Both the position numbers and the translations under genes were made by a program. 64,000 bases of DNA from Roseivirga thermotolerans (GTDB lineage Bacteria; Bacteroidota; Bacteroidia; Cytophagales; Cyclobacteriaceae): assembly GCF_014653175.1 (NCBI RefSeq), contig NZ_BNAG01000001.1:496001-560000 (forward strand), written 5' to 3'. Below, piece by piece: positions 1 through 7,185 of the stretch (positions within the stretch are counted from its first letter, which is position 1; each line of letters begins with the position of its first letter). The notes beneath the pieces were generated by a model. That model had not been told where the DNA came from, searched no databases, and saw only the letters and a program-made list of their open reading frames with translations.

Positions 1-374
1 TCACGGCCATAAAGGAATTTAAGGTGGTAGACATTATCATCTTTGCCTTAGGTTGCATTGTTGGGCTCCTAAGCTTTGCACGCCTGGTAAGCTGGCTTTT
101 TAATAAGTTTCACAACATTACGGTAGGCGTACTATCAGGCTTTATGATTGGTTCTCTCTATAAAGTCTGGCCATGGAAAAAAGCCGTAGAAACTTATGTA
201 GACAGGCACGGTGAGATTAAACCGCTCTATGAAATAAACGTAATGCCTAACGACTATCTGTCCCAAACCGGTATGGAGCCTCACTTTGTTGAAGCTCTTG
301 GCTTCGCAGCAGGTGGTTTTCTGCTTGTTTTGGCTATAGACAGAGTGGCAGCATATTTAAAACCCGGTAATTGA
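1..374 (+). CDS. DUF368 family membrane protein, C-terminal part (5' end outside window)
   Basis: The reading frame is open from the left edge, so only the last ~124 residues are seen; the GTG at 24 is an internal codon. The segment has a hydrophobic helix (FALGCIVGLLSFARLVSWLF), a second one (TVGVLSGFMIGSLYKVW) and a final one near the C-terminus (FAAGGFLLVLAIDRVAAYL). The block FSRLLSWLxxxxHxxTxxxLxGxMxGSLxxxWPW is the C-terminal signature I know from DUF368. Some DUF368 members (PopT) have been reported to return undecaprenyl phosphate across the cytoplasmic membrane, so this is likely an inner-membrane polyprenyl-phosphate translocase, though that role is inferred from the family. The stop lies 1 base before aroE, suggesting co-transcription. 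Confidence 0.8.
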   Translation, partial: TAIKEFKVVDIIIFALGCIVGLLSFARLVSWLFNKFHNITVGVLSGFMIGSLYKVWPWKKAVETYVDRHGEIKPLYEINVMPNDYLSQTGMEPHFVEALGFAAGGFLLVLAIDRVAAYLKPGN

Positions 375-375
375 T

Positions 376-1119
376 ATGAAACGTTTTGGACTGATTGGCT
401 ATCCACTAGGTCATTCTTTCTCCAAAAAGTATTTCAGTGAAAAGTTTGAGAAAGAAGGCCTGCAAAACCTTGAGTATGAACTCTACCCCATAGAGTCAAT
501 TGAAGAGTTGCCTGAACTTATCAAATCGGAGAAAGGGCTTTCCGGCTTAAATGTTACCATTCCTTATAAAGAGCAGGTAATTGCATATTTGGACGAAATA
601 GACCCAAAAGCCGAGCGAATAGGCGCTGTCAATTGCATTAAAATTCAAGGGAAAAAACTGATAGGTTATAACACCGACTATAGCGGCTTTAAAGAGTCAC
701 TTGTCAAATTTGTAGGCCCTAACCCAATACCTGAAAGAGCATTGATTCTGGGAACAGGCGGAGCATCTAAAGCAGTAAAAGCTGCTTTAGAAGACCTGGG
801 CATCGAACACCAATTCGTGTCCCGAAATCCTAAGGAAGGCCAATTGAGCTATGACCTTCTCAATACTCAATACTCCATACTCCATACTACGAAGCTCATT
901 ATTAACACCACCCCACTGGGCATGGCCCCCAATACGGACACATTACCACCACTACCATACGAACAACTTACCAAAGAACACTTTCTATATGATCTGGTTT
1001 ATAATCCGCTAAAAACTGCTTTTATGCAAAAAGGAATTGATGCCAAATGCTGGGTAAAAAACGGACTGGAAATGCTCCACGGACAGGCAGAAGCGGCTTG
1101 GGAGATTTGGAATTCCTAA
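376..1119 (+). CDS. aroE: Shikimate dehydrogenase
   Basis: Reduces 3-dehydroshikimate to shikimate with NADPH in chorismate and aromatic amino acid synthesis. The substrate-binding serines are Ser14 and Ser16 (GHSFSK), the catalytic pair is Lys65 (NVTIPYK, 59-65) and Asp101 (NTD, 99-101), Asn86 is in the AVN motif, and the NADP loop GTGGASKA is at 126-133. The length of 247 aa is typical of the short Bacteroidota form. The ATG at 376 directly follows the DUF368 stop and puts the N-terminal KRFGLIGYPLGHS block at the usual distance. A 4-copy heptamer repeat lies inside the gene (861-888) between the NADP loop and the INTTPLGM segment; see the separate entry. Confidence 0.96.
   Translation: MKRFGLIGYPLGHSFSKKYFSEKFEKEGLQNLEYELYPIESIEELPELIKSEKGLSGLNVTIPYKEQVIAYLDEIDPKAERIGAVNCIKIQGKKLIGYNTDYSGFKESLVKFVGPNPIPERALILGTGGASKAVKAALEDLGIEHQFVSRNPKEGQLSYDLLNTQYSILHTTKLIINTTPLGMAPNTDTLPPLPYEQLTKEHFLYDLVYNPLKTAFMQKGIDAKCWVKNGLEMLHGQAEAAWEIWNS
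861..888 (+). repeat. Heptamer tandem repeat inside aroE
   Basis: Four 7-bp units follow each other: caatact, caatact, ccatact, ccatact. The unit is not a multiple of three, so gain or loss of one copy would shift the aroE frame. The repeat encodes residues around NTQYSILHT, a poorly conserved stretch before the INTTPLGM motif. Confidence 0.8.
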
Positions 1120-1131
1120 GTATCTTCTGCC

Positions 1132-1614
1132 ATGAAGAGAGCCCTACTTCTTACTCTATTTGGATTTCTGATTGAAAAAAATTCGACATGCCAAGAGACA
1201 AAGTATGAACAATTGGCATTGAACTATTTTTTCGAGAATATTATTGAGGAAGAGAACTATCAACAATTCAGGCTATTCCTAAACCCAACAACCTCAAAAG
1301 CTGATTTTGGTCTCTATGATTTTCCTAGATGCTTCAAGGACTATTTGAACGATGTAAAAACATCTAAAACTTACCAGAGTGAAACTGATATTTTCTTAGT
1401 CACTGAAGCTAGTTGGAATATTAAAACGAGTAGTTCAACTAAAATTTCTAAAAGGAAAAGATATATTGAAGTGTCTAGACATTTCACTTTAGTTAAAGGG
1501 AAAACCGTTGTTATCTTGAGTGTTTATAGGCCATCTGGTTGTGACAAATATTTTATTGAGTTCGACAATTACGGAAACTACCAAAGACACTGTCAGGGAG
1601 GGTATGTTTATTAA
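1132..1614 (+). CDS. Hypothetical secreted protein, 160 aa
   Basis: No family recognised. Residues 1-14 form a hydrophobic stretch after Met-Lys-Arg, suggesting an export signal, although the following IEKNSTC segment does not make a good lipobox or signal peptidase I site. The rest is mixed polar and aromatic with four Cys in the presumed mature part (CFKD, SGCDK, HCQGG and the early TCQ). The gene looks AT-richer than aroE and uvrB, which flank it by 12 and 5 bases. It sits in the same direction and is probably transcribed with them. The composition and lack of known homology suggest a lineage-specific insertion between two housekeeping genes. Confidence 0.6.
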   Translation: MKRALLLTLFGFLIEKNSTCQETKYEQLALNYFFENIIEEENYQQFRLFLNPTTSKADFGLYDFPRCFKDYLNDVKTSKTYQSETDIFLVTEASWNIKTSSSTKISKRKRYIEVSRHFTLVKGKTVVILSVYRPSGCDKYFIEFDNYGNYQRHCQGGYVY

Positions 1615-1619
1615 CTAAT

Positions 1620-3641
1620 ATGGACTTCAAAATCACTTCTGAGTTTGAGCCAACTGGCGATCAGCCCAGGGCCATTGAACAATTGGTTACCAATGTAGAA
1701 GCGGGTGAGCCTTATCAGGTGTTGCTGGGGGCTACCGGCTCTGGTAAAACCTTTACCATTGCCAATGTTATCCAGCAAACACAAAGGCCTACACTCATTT
1801 TGAGCCATAATAAAACCCTGGCTGCACAACTCTATGGAGAATTCAAACAGTTCTTTCCTGAAAATGCCGTGGAGTACTTTATCTCCTACTACGACTATTA
1901 TCAGCCGGAAGCCTTTATCCCTAACAGCAACCTCTACATAGAGAAAGATCTTTCCATCAATGATGAAATTGAAAAACTGAGACTGAGCGCCACCTCCTCA
2001 TTGCTCACAGGCAGAAGAGATGTAATAGTGATTGCTTCGGTTTCCTGCATCTATGGTATTGGTAATCCGGATGAGTTTGGCAAAAACGTAGTTCGTCTTC
2101 AGGTGGGCGATGTGGTGGCCCGAAACCAGCTACTTTTTGCCTTGGTCGATATCCTCTACAGCAGGACCGAAGCAGAGTTCAAACGAGGCACCTTTCGGGT
2201 AAAAGGTGATACCGTAGACATTTTCATTGCCTATGGAGACTTCGCCTATCGCATCTACTTCTGGGGCGATGAAATTGAGGCCATTCAGCAGATTGACCCG
2301 GCTACCGGAAAGAAAATATCGGATGAAAAGATCATCACTATATTCCCCGCCAATCTATTCGTAACAGGCAAGGAGGTATTGCATACAGCCATTAAAGAAA
2401 TACAAGATGACCTGGTAGAAAGGCTAGAACAGTACGAAAAGGAGAGACGTTTTCTTGAAGCCAAGCGATTGAAAGAGCGTACCGAATTTGACATTGAAAT
2501 GATGCGTGAACTAGGCTATTGCTCAGGAGTAGAAAACTACTCCCGCTATTTCGATCGTAGGCAAAAAGGTCAGCGCCCCTTCTGTTTGCTCGATTATTTT
2601 CCGGATGACTACCTTTTGGTAATAGATGAGAGTCATGTAACCGTACCACAAGTTAGGGCCATGTGGGGAGGAGATCGTTCAAGAAAAGAAAATCTGGTAG
2701 AATACGGTTTCAGGCTTCCTTCAGCACTCGATAACCGCCCACTAAAGTTCGATGAGTTTGAAGCACTTACCAGCCAAGTGATATATGTATCGGCCACCCC
2801 CGGAGACTATGAGCTCAATAAAACAGAAGGAGAAGTGGTTGAACAAATTATTCGCCCCACCGGCCTACTTGACCCAATTATCGATGTTAGACCTAGTGTA
2901 AATCAAATCGATGATTTGCTAGAGGAAATTGATGACCGGGTGAAAAAAGAAGAACGCGTACTAGTGACTACCCTTACCAAACGTATGGCAGAAGAACTCA
3001 CCAAGTACCTGGAGCGAGCCCGGGTAAAGGTTCGCTACATACACTCAGAAGTGAATCCGCTAGACCGGGTAGAGATATTGAGAGAACTTCGGTTGGGTAT
3101 TTTTGACGTACTCGTAGGGGTGAACTTGCTACGCGAAGGGCTGGATCTGCCAGAAGTTTCTCTGGTGGCCATTTTAGATGCAGACAAAGAAGGCTTTCTG
3201 CGAAATCAGCGTTCGTTAATACAAACTATAGGAAGAGCCGCCCGAAACGAAAACGGAAGGGTAATTATGTATGCTGATGTGGTGACACAATCTATGCAAG
3301 AAGCTATTGACGAAACCAACAGAAGAAGAAGCATTCAGACAGAATACAACAAGGCTCATGGCATTACTCCAAAGACAGTTCGTAAGTCTAAAGAGGCCAT
3401 TATGAACCAGACCAGTGTGGCTGATTCAAAGAAAAACAAGAAGAACTATTATGCTGAGCCTGAGGAACACTCCGTAGCAGCCGACCCCGTAGTGGCCTAT
3501 ATGAGCAAACCGGCTCTGGAAAAAATGATCGAAAAAACCCAAAAGTCCATGGAAAAGGCTGCTAAAGAACTAGACTTTATGGAAGCCGCCAGATTGAGAG
3601 ATGAACTGAACGAACTGAAAAGTCTCTTAGAAAAAAAGTAG
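1620..3641 (+). CDS. uvrB: UvrABC system protein B (excision repair helicase)
   Basis: DNA damage recognition subunit of nucleotide excision repair: it is loaded by UvrA, verifies the lesion and recruits UvrC. The Walker A GATGSGKT is at 37-44, the tyrosine-rich beta-hairpin that clamps DNA is at 89-98 ([10 protein letters not shown]), the DESH Walker B is near 338, helicase motif [11 protein letters not shown] is near 540, and a C-terminal UVR domain that binds UvrC is at ~630-668. The length of 673 aa is full. The ATG is 5 bases after the preceding stop and fits the [16 protein letters not shown] family start. Nothing essential appears missing. Confidence 0.98.
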   Translation: MDFKITSEFEPTGDQPRAIEQLVTNVEAGEPYQVLLGATGSGKTFTIANVIQQTQRPTLILSHNKTLAAQLYGEFKQFFPENAVEYFISYYDYYQPEAFIPNSNLYIEKDLSINDEIEKLRLSATSSLLTGRRDVIVIASVSCIYGIGNPDEFGKNVVRLQVGDVVARNQLLFALVDILYSRTEAEFKRGTFRVKGDTVDIFIAYGDFAYRIYFWGDEIEAIQQIDPATGKKISDEKIITIFPANLFVTGKEVLHTAIKEIQDDLVERLEQYEKERRFLEAKRLKERTEFDIEMMRELGYCSGVENYSRYFDRRQKGQRPFCLLDYFPDDYLLVIDESHVTVPQVRAMWGGDRSRKENLVEYGFRLPSALDNRPLKFDEFEALTSQVIYVSATPGDYELNKTEGEVVEQIIRPTGLLDPIIDVRPSVNQIDDLLEEIDDRVKKEERVLVTTLTKRMAEELTKYLERARVKVRYIHSEVNPLDRVEILRELRLGIFDVLVGVNLLREGLDLPEVSLVAILDADKEGFLRNQRSLIQTIGRAARNENGRVIMYADVVTQSMQEAIDETNRRRSIQTEYNKAHGITPKTVRKSKEAIMNQTSVADSKKNKKNYYAEPEEHSVAADPVVAYMSKPALEKMIEKTQKSMEKAAKELDFMEAARLRDELNELKSLLEKK

Positions 3642-3710
3642 AATAATAAGTCACTATCTCCTGTGACCTTTCAAGACTCTTGCGTCCAATGCATGAATTT
3701 TGAATAGAAA

Positions 3711-4475
3711 ATGAAAAAGTATCTGATCATCTCCTTACTGGCAATATCTGTATTGGCCTGTAACCAGGAGAAAAAGCAACTCTTATCTGAAAACACCACC
3801 TTGCTAACCAAGCTGGATAGTGTTTCCAGCGAGTTGGAGAGTGCTCAAAAAGCCTCGGCCACCCTTATGACTGCCATTAGCTTAATGGACTCTATTAACC
3901 TTAGCAGGCAAATGCTGAAAGTAACTCTTGAAAACTCCGATCAGCATGAGGATTTTCTGGAGCAGATGACCGACCTCAAAGACTACATTGAGCAAACAAG
4001 TTTGCAAATCAGCAAATTGGAAAAAACGGTGAAAGAGTCTCGCTCAGCTCAAAATGCATATTCGCAAACCATTAAAACCTTGAAAGCCGATTTGGAGCAA
4101 CGTAAAGCAGAAATTACTACTTTAGAGGCTCAGTTGAAGACTGAAAAGGATAATAACCAAAAGTTGATGGTTCTGAACAATATGCAGAAAGAAACCATCA
4201 GCAATCAAGATGCGGAGATTGCCGCAAAAGCTTTGGAACTTGAAATGTTGAACCAGCAGATCGCTGATTTGAGAGCTAGCTTTAAAATTAGTGAGGCCGA
4301 TGCCTTCTACACACAGGGCGAGGCTTATGCCTTGGCTGCACAAAGAACAAAGTTGGCTCCTTCCAAGAAAAAGAACAGCTATCAGCTGGCTTTAACGGCC
4401 TACCAAAAGGCTTATGACCTTGGTAGACAAGATGCCAAAGTGAAAATCGATGCCATAAAGACCAAGCTGAATTAA
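3711..4475 (+). CDS. Coiled-coil lipoprotein, 254 aa
   Basis: The N-terminus is a lipoprotein signal: a hydrophobic stretch followed by the lipobox SVLAC, with Cys17 as the lipidated residue. Residues ~20-215 are almost entirely heptad-rich, charged and free of Pro, predicting a long coiled coil. The last ~45 residues (FYTQGEAYALAAQRTK ... AYQKAYDLGRQDAK) resemble a TPR-like helical pair. No family name can be given with confidence. It is probably anchored to the outer membrane facing the periplasm and may act as a scaffold. It stands alone, 69 bases after uvrB, and is followed by a hairpin element at 4498-4584. Confidence 0.75.
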   Translation: MKKYLIISLLAISVLACNQEKKQLLSENTTLLTKLDSVSSELESAQKASATLMTAISLMDSINLSRQMLKVTLENSDQHEDFLEQMTDLKDYIEQTSLQISKLEKTVKESRSAQNAYSQTIKTLKADLEQRKAEITTLEAQLKTEKDNNQKLMVLNNMQKETISNQDAEIAAKALELEMLNQQIADLRASFKISEADAFYTQGEAYALAAQRTKLAPSKKKNSYQLALTAYQKAYDLGRQDAKVKIDAIKTKLN

Positions 4476-4497
4476 TCGGCCGGTCAGGCATACAATT

Positions 4498-4584
4498 AAC
4501 GTCATTCCGGGAAATGCTTCGGGGTTGGTCTTTCTCTCAGTAGAGAATGACAACATCCTCTGACGAAGCCCCCGGAATGACGTT
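4498..4584. repeat. REP-like inverted repeat, possible terminator
   Basis: Perfect 14-bp inverted arms, aacgtcattccggg (4498-4511) and cccggaatgacgtt (4571-4584), enclose ~59 bases containing a small inner hairpin (ttctc 4532-4536 with gagaa 4542-4546). The right arm runs straight into a T-rich tract (ttttctttttt). It could terminate the lipoprotein transcript. The form resembles dispersed intergenic repeats built on gtcattcc/ggaatgac seen in many Bacteroidota genomes. Confidence 0.65.
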
Positions 4585-4682
4585 TTCTTTTTTCCCCTTT
4601 TTCAAACGATTTACTGAATAGTTAAACGCACCGAACAAAAAACAACCTATTCATTATTATTTTTCGTCATACAGATATTTTT

Positions 4683-4700
4683 TGGTTCAAAAATGAACCA
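4683..4700. promoter_or_regulatory. Short palindrome upstream of amtB
   Basis: tggttca-aaaa-tgaacca is a perfect 7-bp inverted repeat with a 4-bp spacer, centred ~31 bases before the amtB ATG. Its symmetry suits a dimeric regulator site. No factor is identified; a role in nitrogen control is only inference from position. Confidence 0.35.
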
Positions 4701-4722
4701 TTAACTAATCATAAATTGGAAA

Positions 4723-6069
4723 ATGATGAAAAAATGGCTTCCGGCATTCGCCCTCCTTATTTTACTGGCTCTTGTTTCACTTTTTGATAGTGGTACGCTC
4801 ACAGGTTTTGACGACCCCAACATTAGCGGTGCCGATACGGCCTGGATGTTGGCCGCCACGGGCCTTGTGCTGCTCATGACTCCCGGGCTGTCATTCTTTT
4901 ATGGTGGTATGGTGAGTCGCAAAAATGTGATCTCTACCATGCTTCAAAGTTTCATTTGCATGGGTATTATTACCCTTGTTTGGGTTTCGGTAGGGTTTAG
5001 CCTTGCTTTTGGAGACTCTATTGGTGGAGTTTTCGGAAACCCCATGACGTTTGCGTTTTTTAATGGAGTAGGAGCAGCTATCCATCCCGACCTTGCCCCT
5101 ACCATTCCCTTTGTTTTGTTTGCCCTGTTTCAGATGAAGTTTGCCATCATAACTCCCGCATTAATAACTGGTAGTTTTGCCGAACGCGTTCGGTTCTCGG
5201 GTTTTTTACTGTTCATCATTCTGTTCAGCCTTTTTATCTACTGCCCTTTGGCTCATATGACATGGCACCCCGATGGACTATTGCGCAGGTGGGAGGTTCT
5301 TGATTTTGCAGGAGGAACAGTGGTGCACATGTCTGCCGGGTTTGCCGCCATTGCTGCAGCCATAATTTTAGGCAAGCGAAAAAGCCACGGAGTAGCACAT
5401 AAGCCATACAATGTGCCATTTGTGCTTCTGGGAACAGGCCTTCTTTGGTTCGGTTGGTTCGGTTTCAATGCCGGTTCGGCATTGGGTGCCAACTCCTCAG
5501 CGGCACTAGCCTTTGCAACCACCACAGTGGCTTCGGCAGCGGCCATGTTGGCTTGGGTGTTATATGATGCGCTTATGGGTAGAAAAATATCCGGAATGGG
5601 TGCTTCGATTGGGGCAGTAGTGGGCCTCGTAGCTATTACTCCGGCAGCCGGCTTTGTTACCATTGGTCAAAGTGTTTTTATAGGGGTATGTGCGGCCATT
5701 GTCTCCAATATTGTAGTTTACTATAAGAACAAAACGGGGATTGACGATACACTCGATGTATTTCCTTGTCATGGCGTAGGTGGTATTGTGGGCATGATAC
5801 TAACCGGAGTATTTGCTCAAGAGGTAGGCCTGGTCTATGGAGAAACCACTACTTTCTTACGTCACCTGGCTTCAGTATTTCTGGTAGGAGCCTTCACCTT
5901 TGGGCTTTCATACGCTTTTTTCAAGCTCACCAACCTGATAATTCCTATGCGCGTAAGTGAAAAGGCTGAAGAATATGGGCTAGATATTACACAGCATGCC
6001 GAAAGCCTTTCTAAAAGTACCACTACGGAGCAAATTACGGTTATGATTCGCGAAGCAGCACAACAATAG
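4723..6069 (+). CDS. amtB: Ammonium transporter
   Basis: Inner-membrane ammonium channel of the Amt/MEP/Rh family. An N-terminal signal-like segment (1-24) precedes 11 predicted membrane helices. Visible hallmarks are the SFFYGGM motif (57-63), the DFAGGTVVHMSAG segment with the first pore His at 202, and FPCHGVGG with the second at 350. The length of 448 aa is normal. No glnK-type PII gene is adjacent, although PII partners usually sit next to amtB. The last seven codons (IREAAQQ) lie inside the 105-bp segment that is duplicated downstream. The adjacent start TTG/ATG options are limited; ATG at 4723 gives two Met in a row (4723 and 4726). Confidence 0.95.
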   Translation: MMKKWLPAFALLILLALVSLFDSGTLTGFDDPNISGADTAWMLAATGLVLLMTPGLSFFYGGMVSRKNVISTMLQSFICMGIITLVWVSVGFSLAFGDSIGGVFGNPMTFAFFNGVGAAIHPDLAPTIPFVLFALFQMKFAIITPALITGSFAERVRFSGFLLFIILFSLFIYCPLAHMTWHPDGLLRRWEVLDFAGGTVVHMSAGFAAIAAAIILGKRKSHGVAHKPYNVPFVLLGTGLLWFGWFGFNAGSALGANSSAALAFATTTVASAAAMLAWVLYDALMGRKISGMGASIGAVVGLVAITPAAGFVTIGQSVFIGVCAAIVSNIVVYYKNKTGIDDTLDVFPCHGVGGIVGMILTGVFAQEVGLVYGETTTFLRHLASVFLVGAFTFGLSYAFFKLTNLIIPMRVSEKAEEYGLDITQHAESLSKSTTTEQITVMIREAAQQ

Positions 6070-6150
6070 GCTTTAGAATTACTCTGCAACAAGGGTCAAA
6101 ATCCTTGGCTGCAGAGTAATTAATAGTTGCTCTTAGGTGCTCCCAATTAG
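6046..6150. repeat. 105-bp direct repeat, left copy
   Basis: It runs from attcgcgaagcag to gctcccaattag and is repeated at 7080-7185 with only one inserted base and one substitution. This copy holds the last codons and stop of amtB, a long hairpin, and, on the minus strand, the sequence of the last codons of the DUF3857 gene that ends at 7168. It therefore spans what must once have been the complete junction between the two convergent genes. Confidence 0.95.
6077..6121. terminator. Hairpin after amtB (bidirectional terminator candidate)
   Basis: Arms aattactctgca (6077-6088) and tgcagagtaatt (6110-6121) are perfect 12-bp complements, with an inner stem caagg/ccttg (6090-6094, 6103-6107). There is no long T-run. 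The position at a convergent junction fits a shared terminator. The right copy of the repeat has the same hairpin (7111-7156) with one wobble pair. Confidence 0.6.
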
Positions 6151-6408
6151 TCGTAACTAGATGAGCGCGTCTGAATATTCTTTGCAGAATTTTATTTTAG
6201 GGTTACTTACTTAAGTCGCAAGAAGTATATTTCTGAACCTTGCCTCCATTTGTGTCCTCACAAATGGCTGTTAAAAGACACTGTAAGGACACAGCTTGTG
6301 GCTAGTATACTGGATCTAACAAATGCGATCTAAATGAGTAACCATATTTTATTTTTAAATTATTGAGGAAAAATACACACTAAGCATTTTTTTAAGCAAA
6401 GGACAATC
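6151..6408. other. Non-coding start of the inserted segment
   Basis: No convincing gene is visible. The only structure noted is a small palindrome, ccatttgt (6246-6253) with acaaatgg (6260-6267), and a nearby gtgtcct/aggacac pair (6251-6257, 6286-6292 region). The stretch may be promoter plus decayed sequence for the pseudogene that follows. Confidence 0.4.
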
Positions 6409-6804
6409 ATGTTAATTGGCTCAGCCTTTTTGCTTACAGGATGTTTGGATGATTCATTAGAGATGACCAAATCACAGAAGGTTTAGTTTTAAGCCCAAGC
6501 TCAAATTATGGAGTTTTGCACAATGAAGCGATGAACAACGTAGAACAAAATATGTAGCGTAAGCTATTACGAAGAAGAAATACTACCCGCAATAGCTTTG
6601 AGAGTTGTTATCAACAATGTGATAGAGGCAATTGAAGGTGCTTTGACAACCGGTTTAGCGCATAGAATTATGACCAACGACTGGGATTGGGATACGGGAA
6701 AAATATCCGAAGATGAAGCACTTATTGGTATGCTCATCGGTGCTGTAACTGCGTCTGGAGGATTTCTCGGAAGAATGGCGGCACGTACCTTGCGCATATT
6801 GTAA
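6409..6804 (+). pseudogene. Frameshifted small lipoprotein gene
   Basis: An ATG at 6409 begins a lipoprotein-type signal (MLIGSAFLLTGCLDDS, lipobox LLTGC, Cys12) that stops at 6484-6486. Shifting frame near 6455 continues an open, protein-like stretch (FIRDDQITEGLVLSPSSN ... MNNVEQNM) to a stop at about 6555-6557. A further shift enters the frame open from 6544 to 6804, which encodes YYEEEILPAIALRVV, then TNDWDWDTGKISEDEALIG and a Gly/Ala-rich hydrophobic end. The three pieces abut without gaps, so one gene of ~130 codons with two frameshifts is the simplest reading. No family is recognised. The conclusion that it is one gene is inference. Confidence 0.5.
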
Positions 6805-6818
6805 TATAAATCAAAGTT

Positions 6819-7064
6819 ATGAAATGGTTAATTGTAATAGTAGGGGTTATCCTATTAGAGATGATAAGGATAACTGTTTTTAAGAATGAGCGGTCGAGCC
6901 AAAAATTAAAGCAAATACTAGTGTGCCTTCTTGCCATTCTTGCAGGAATTTTAACACCTTTCTTCATTGACAGCTTGACTTTAATACTCATAATAGAGGG
7001 GATGATAGTCTTATTGACAATATCCACCATTTATAAATTAAACATAAAAAAAGAGCAGGCTTGA
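6819..7064 (+). CDS. Small membrane protein, 81 aa
   Basis: The ATG at 6819 is 14 bases after the preceding frame closes. The protein has three hydrophobic segments: residues ~3-20, ~34-50 and ~52-70, with a basic stretch (FKNERSSQKLKQ) between the first two and a Lys-rich tail. It looks like a three-helix inner-membrane protein. No family recognised. It lies inside the inserted segment, and its stop codon falls in the loop of the hairpin at 7050-7075. A role as partner or immunity protein for the upstream broken gene is possible but not shown. Confidence 0.5.
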   Translation: MKWLIVIVGVILLEMIRITVFKNERSSQKLKQILVCLLAILAGILTPFFIDSLTLILIIEGMIVLLTISTIYKLNIKKEQA

Positions 7065-7075
7065 GCCTGCTCTTT
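7050..7075. terminator. Hairpin terminator at the end of the inserted segment
   Basis: aaagagcaggc (7050-7060), loop ttga, gcctgctcttt (7065-7075) is a perfect 11-bp stem flanked by an A-run on the left and T's on the right, so it can act in both directions. It ends 4 bases before the right 106-bp repeat. Confidence 0.85.
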
Positions 7076-7079
7076 AATC

Positions 7080-7185
7080 ATTCGCGAAGCAGCACAACAA
7101 TAGGCTTTAGAATTACTCTGCAACAAGGGTCAAAATCCTTAGGCTGTAGAGTAATTAATAGTTGCTCTTAGGTGCTCCCAATTAG
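7080..7185. repeat. 106-bp direct repeat, right copy
   Basis: This matches 6046-6150 apart from one extra base (ccttaggc against ccttggc) and one C-to-T change (ctgtagag against ctgcagag). It carries a second copy of the amtB last codons and stop, the hairpin (7111-7156), and the functional last codons LIGST and stop of the minus-strand gene ending at 7168. Confidence 0.95.

Noticed and set aside
1611-1829. 72-codon open frame on the minus strand at the 5' end of uvrB
   Set aside because: Lies inside the conserved uvrB start region and has no independent protein-like features.
5253-5663. 136-codon minus-strand open frame inside amtB
   Set aside because: An antisense shadow of the membrane helices of amtB; composition biased to Pro/Thr/Ala as expected from reading such sequence backwards.
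6151-7079. Idea that the insert is an insertion sequence
   Set aside because: No transposase-like frame and no terminal inverted repeats; the flanking duplication is far longer than insertion sequence target sites.
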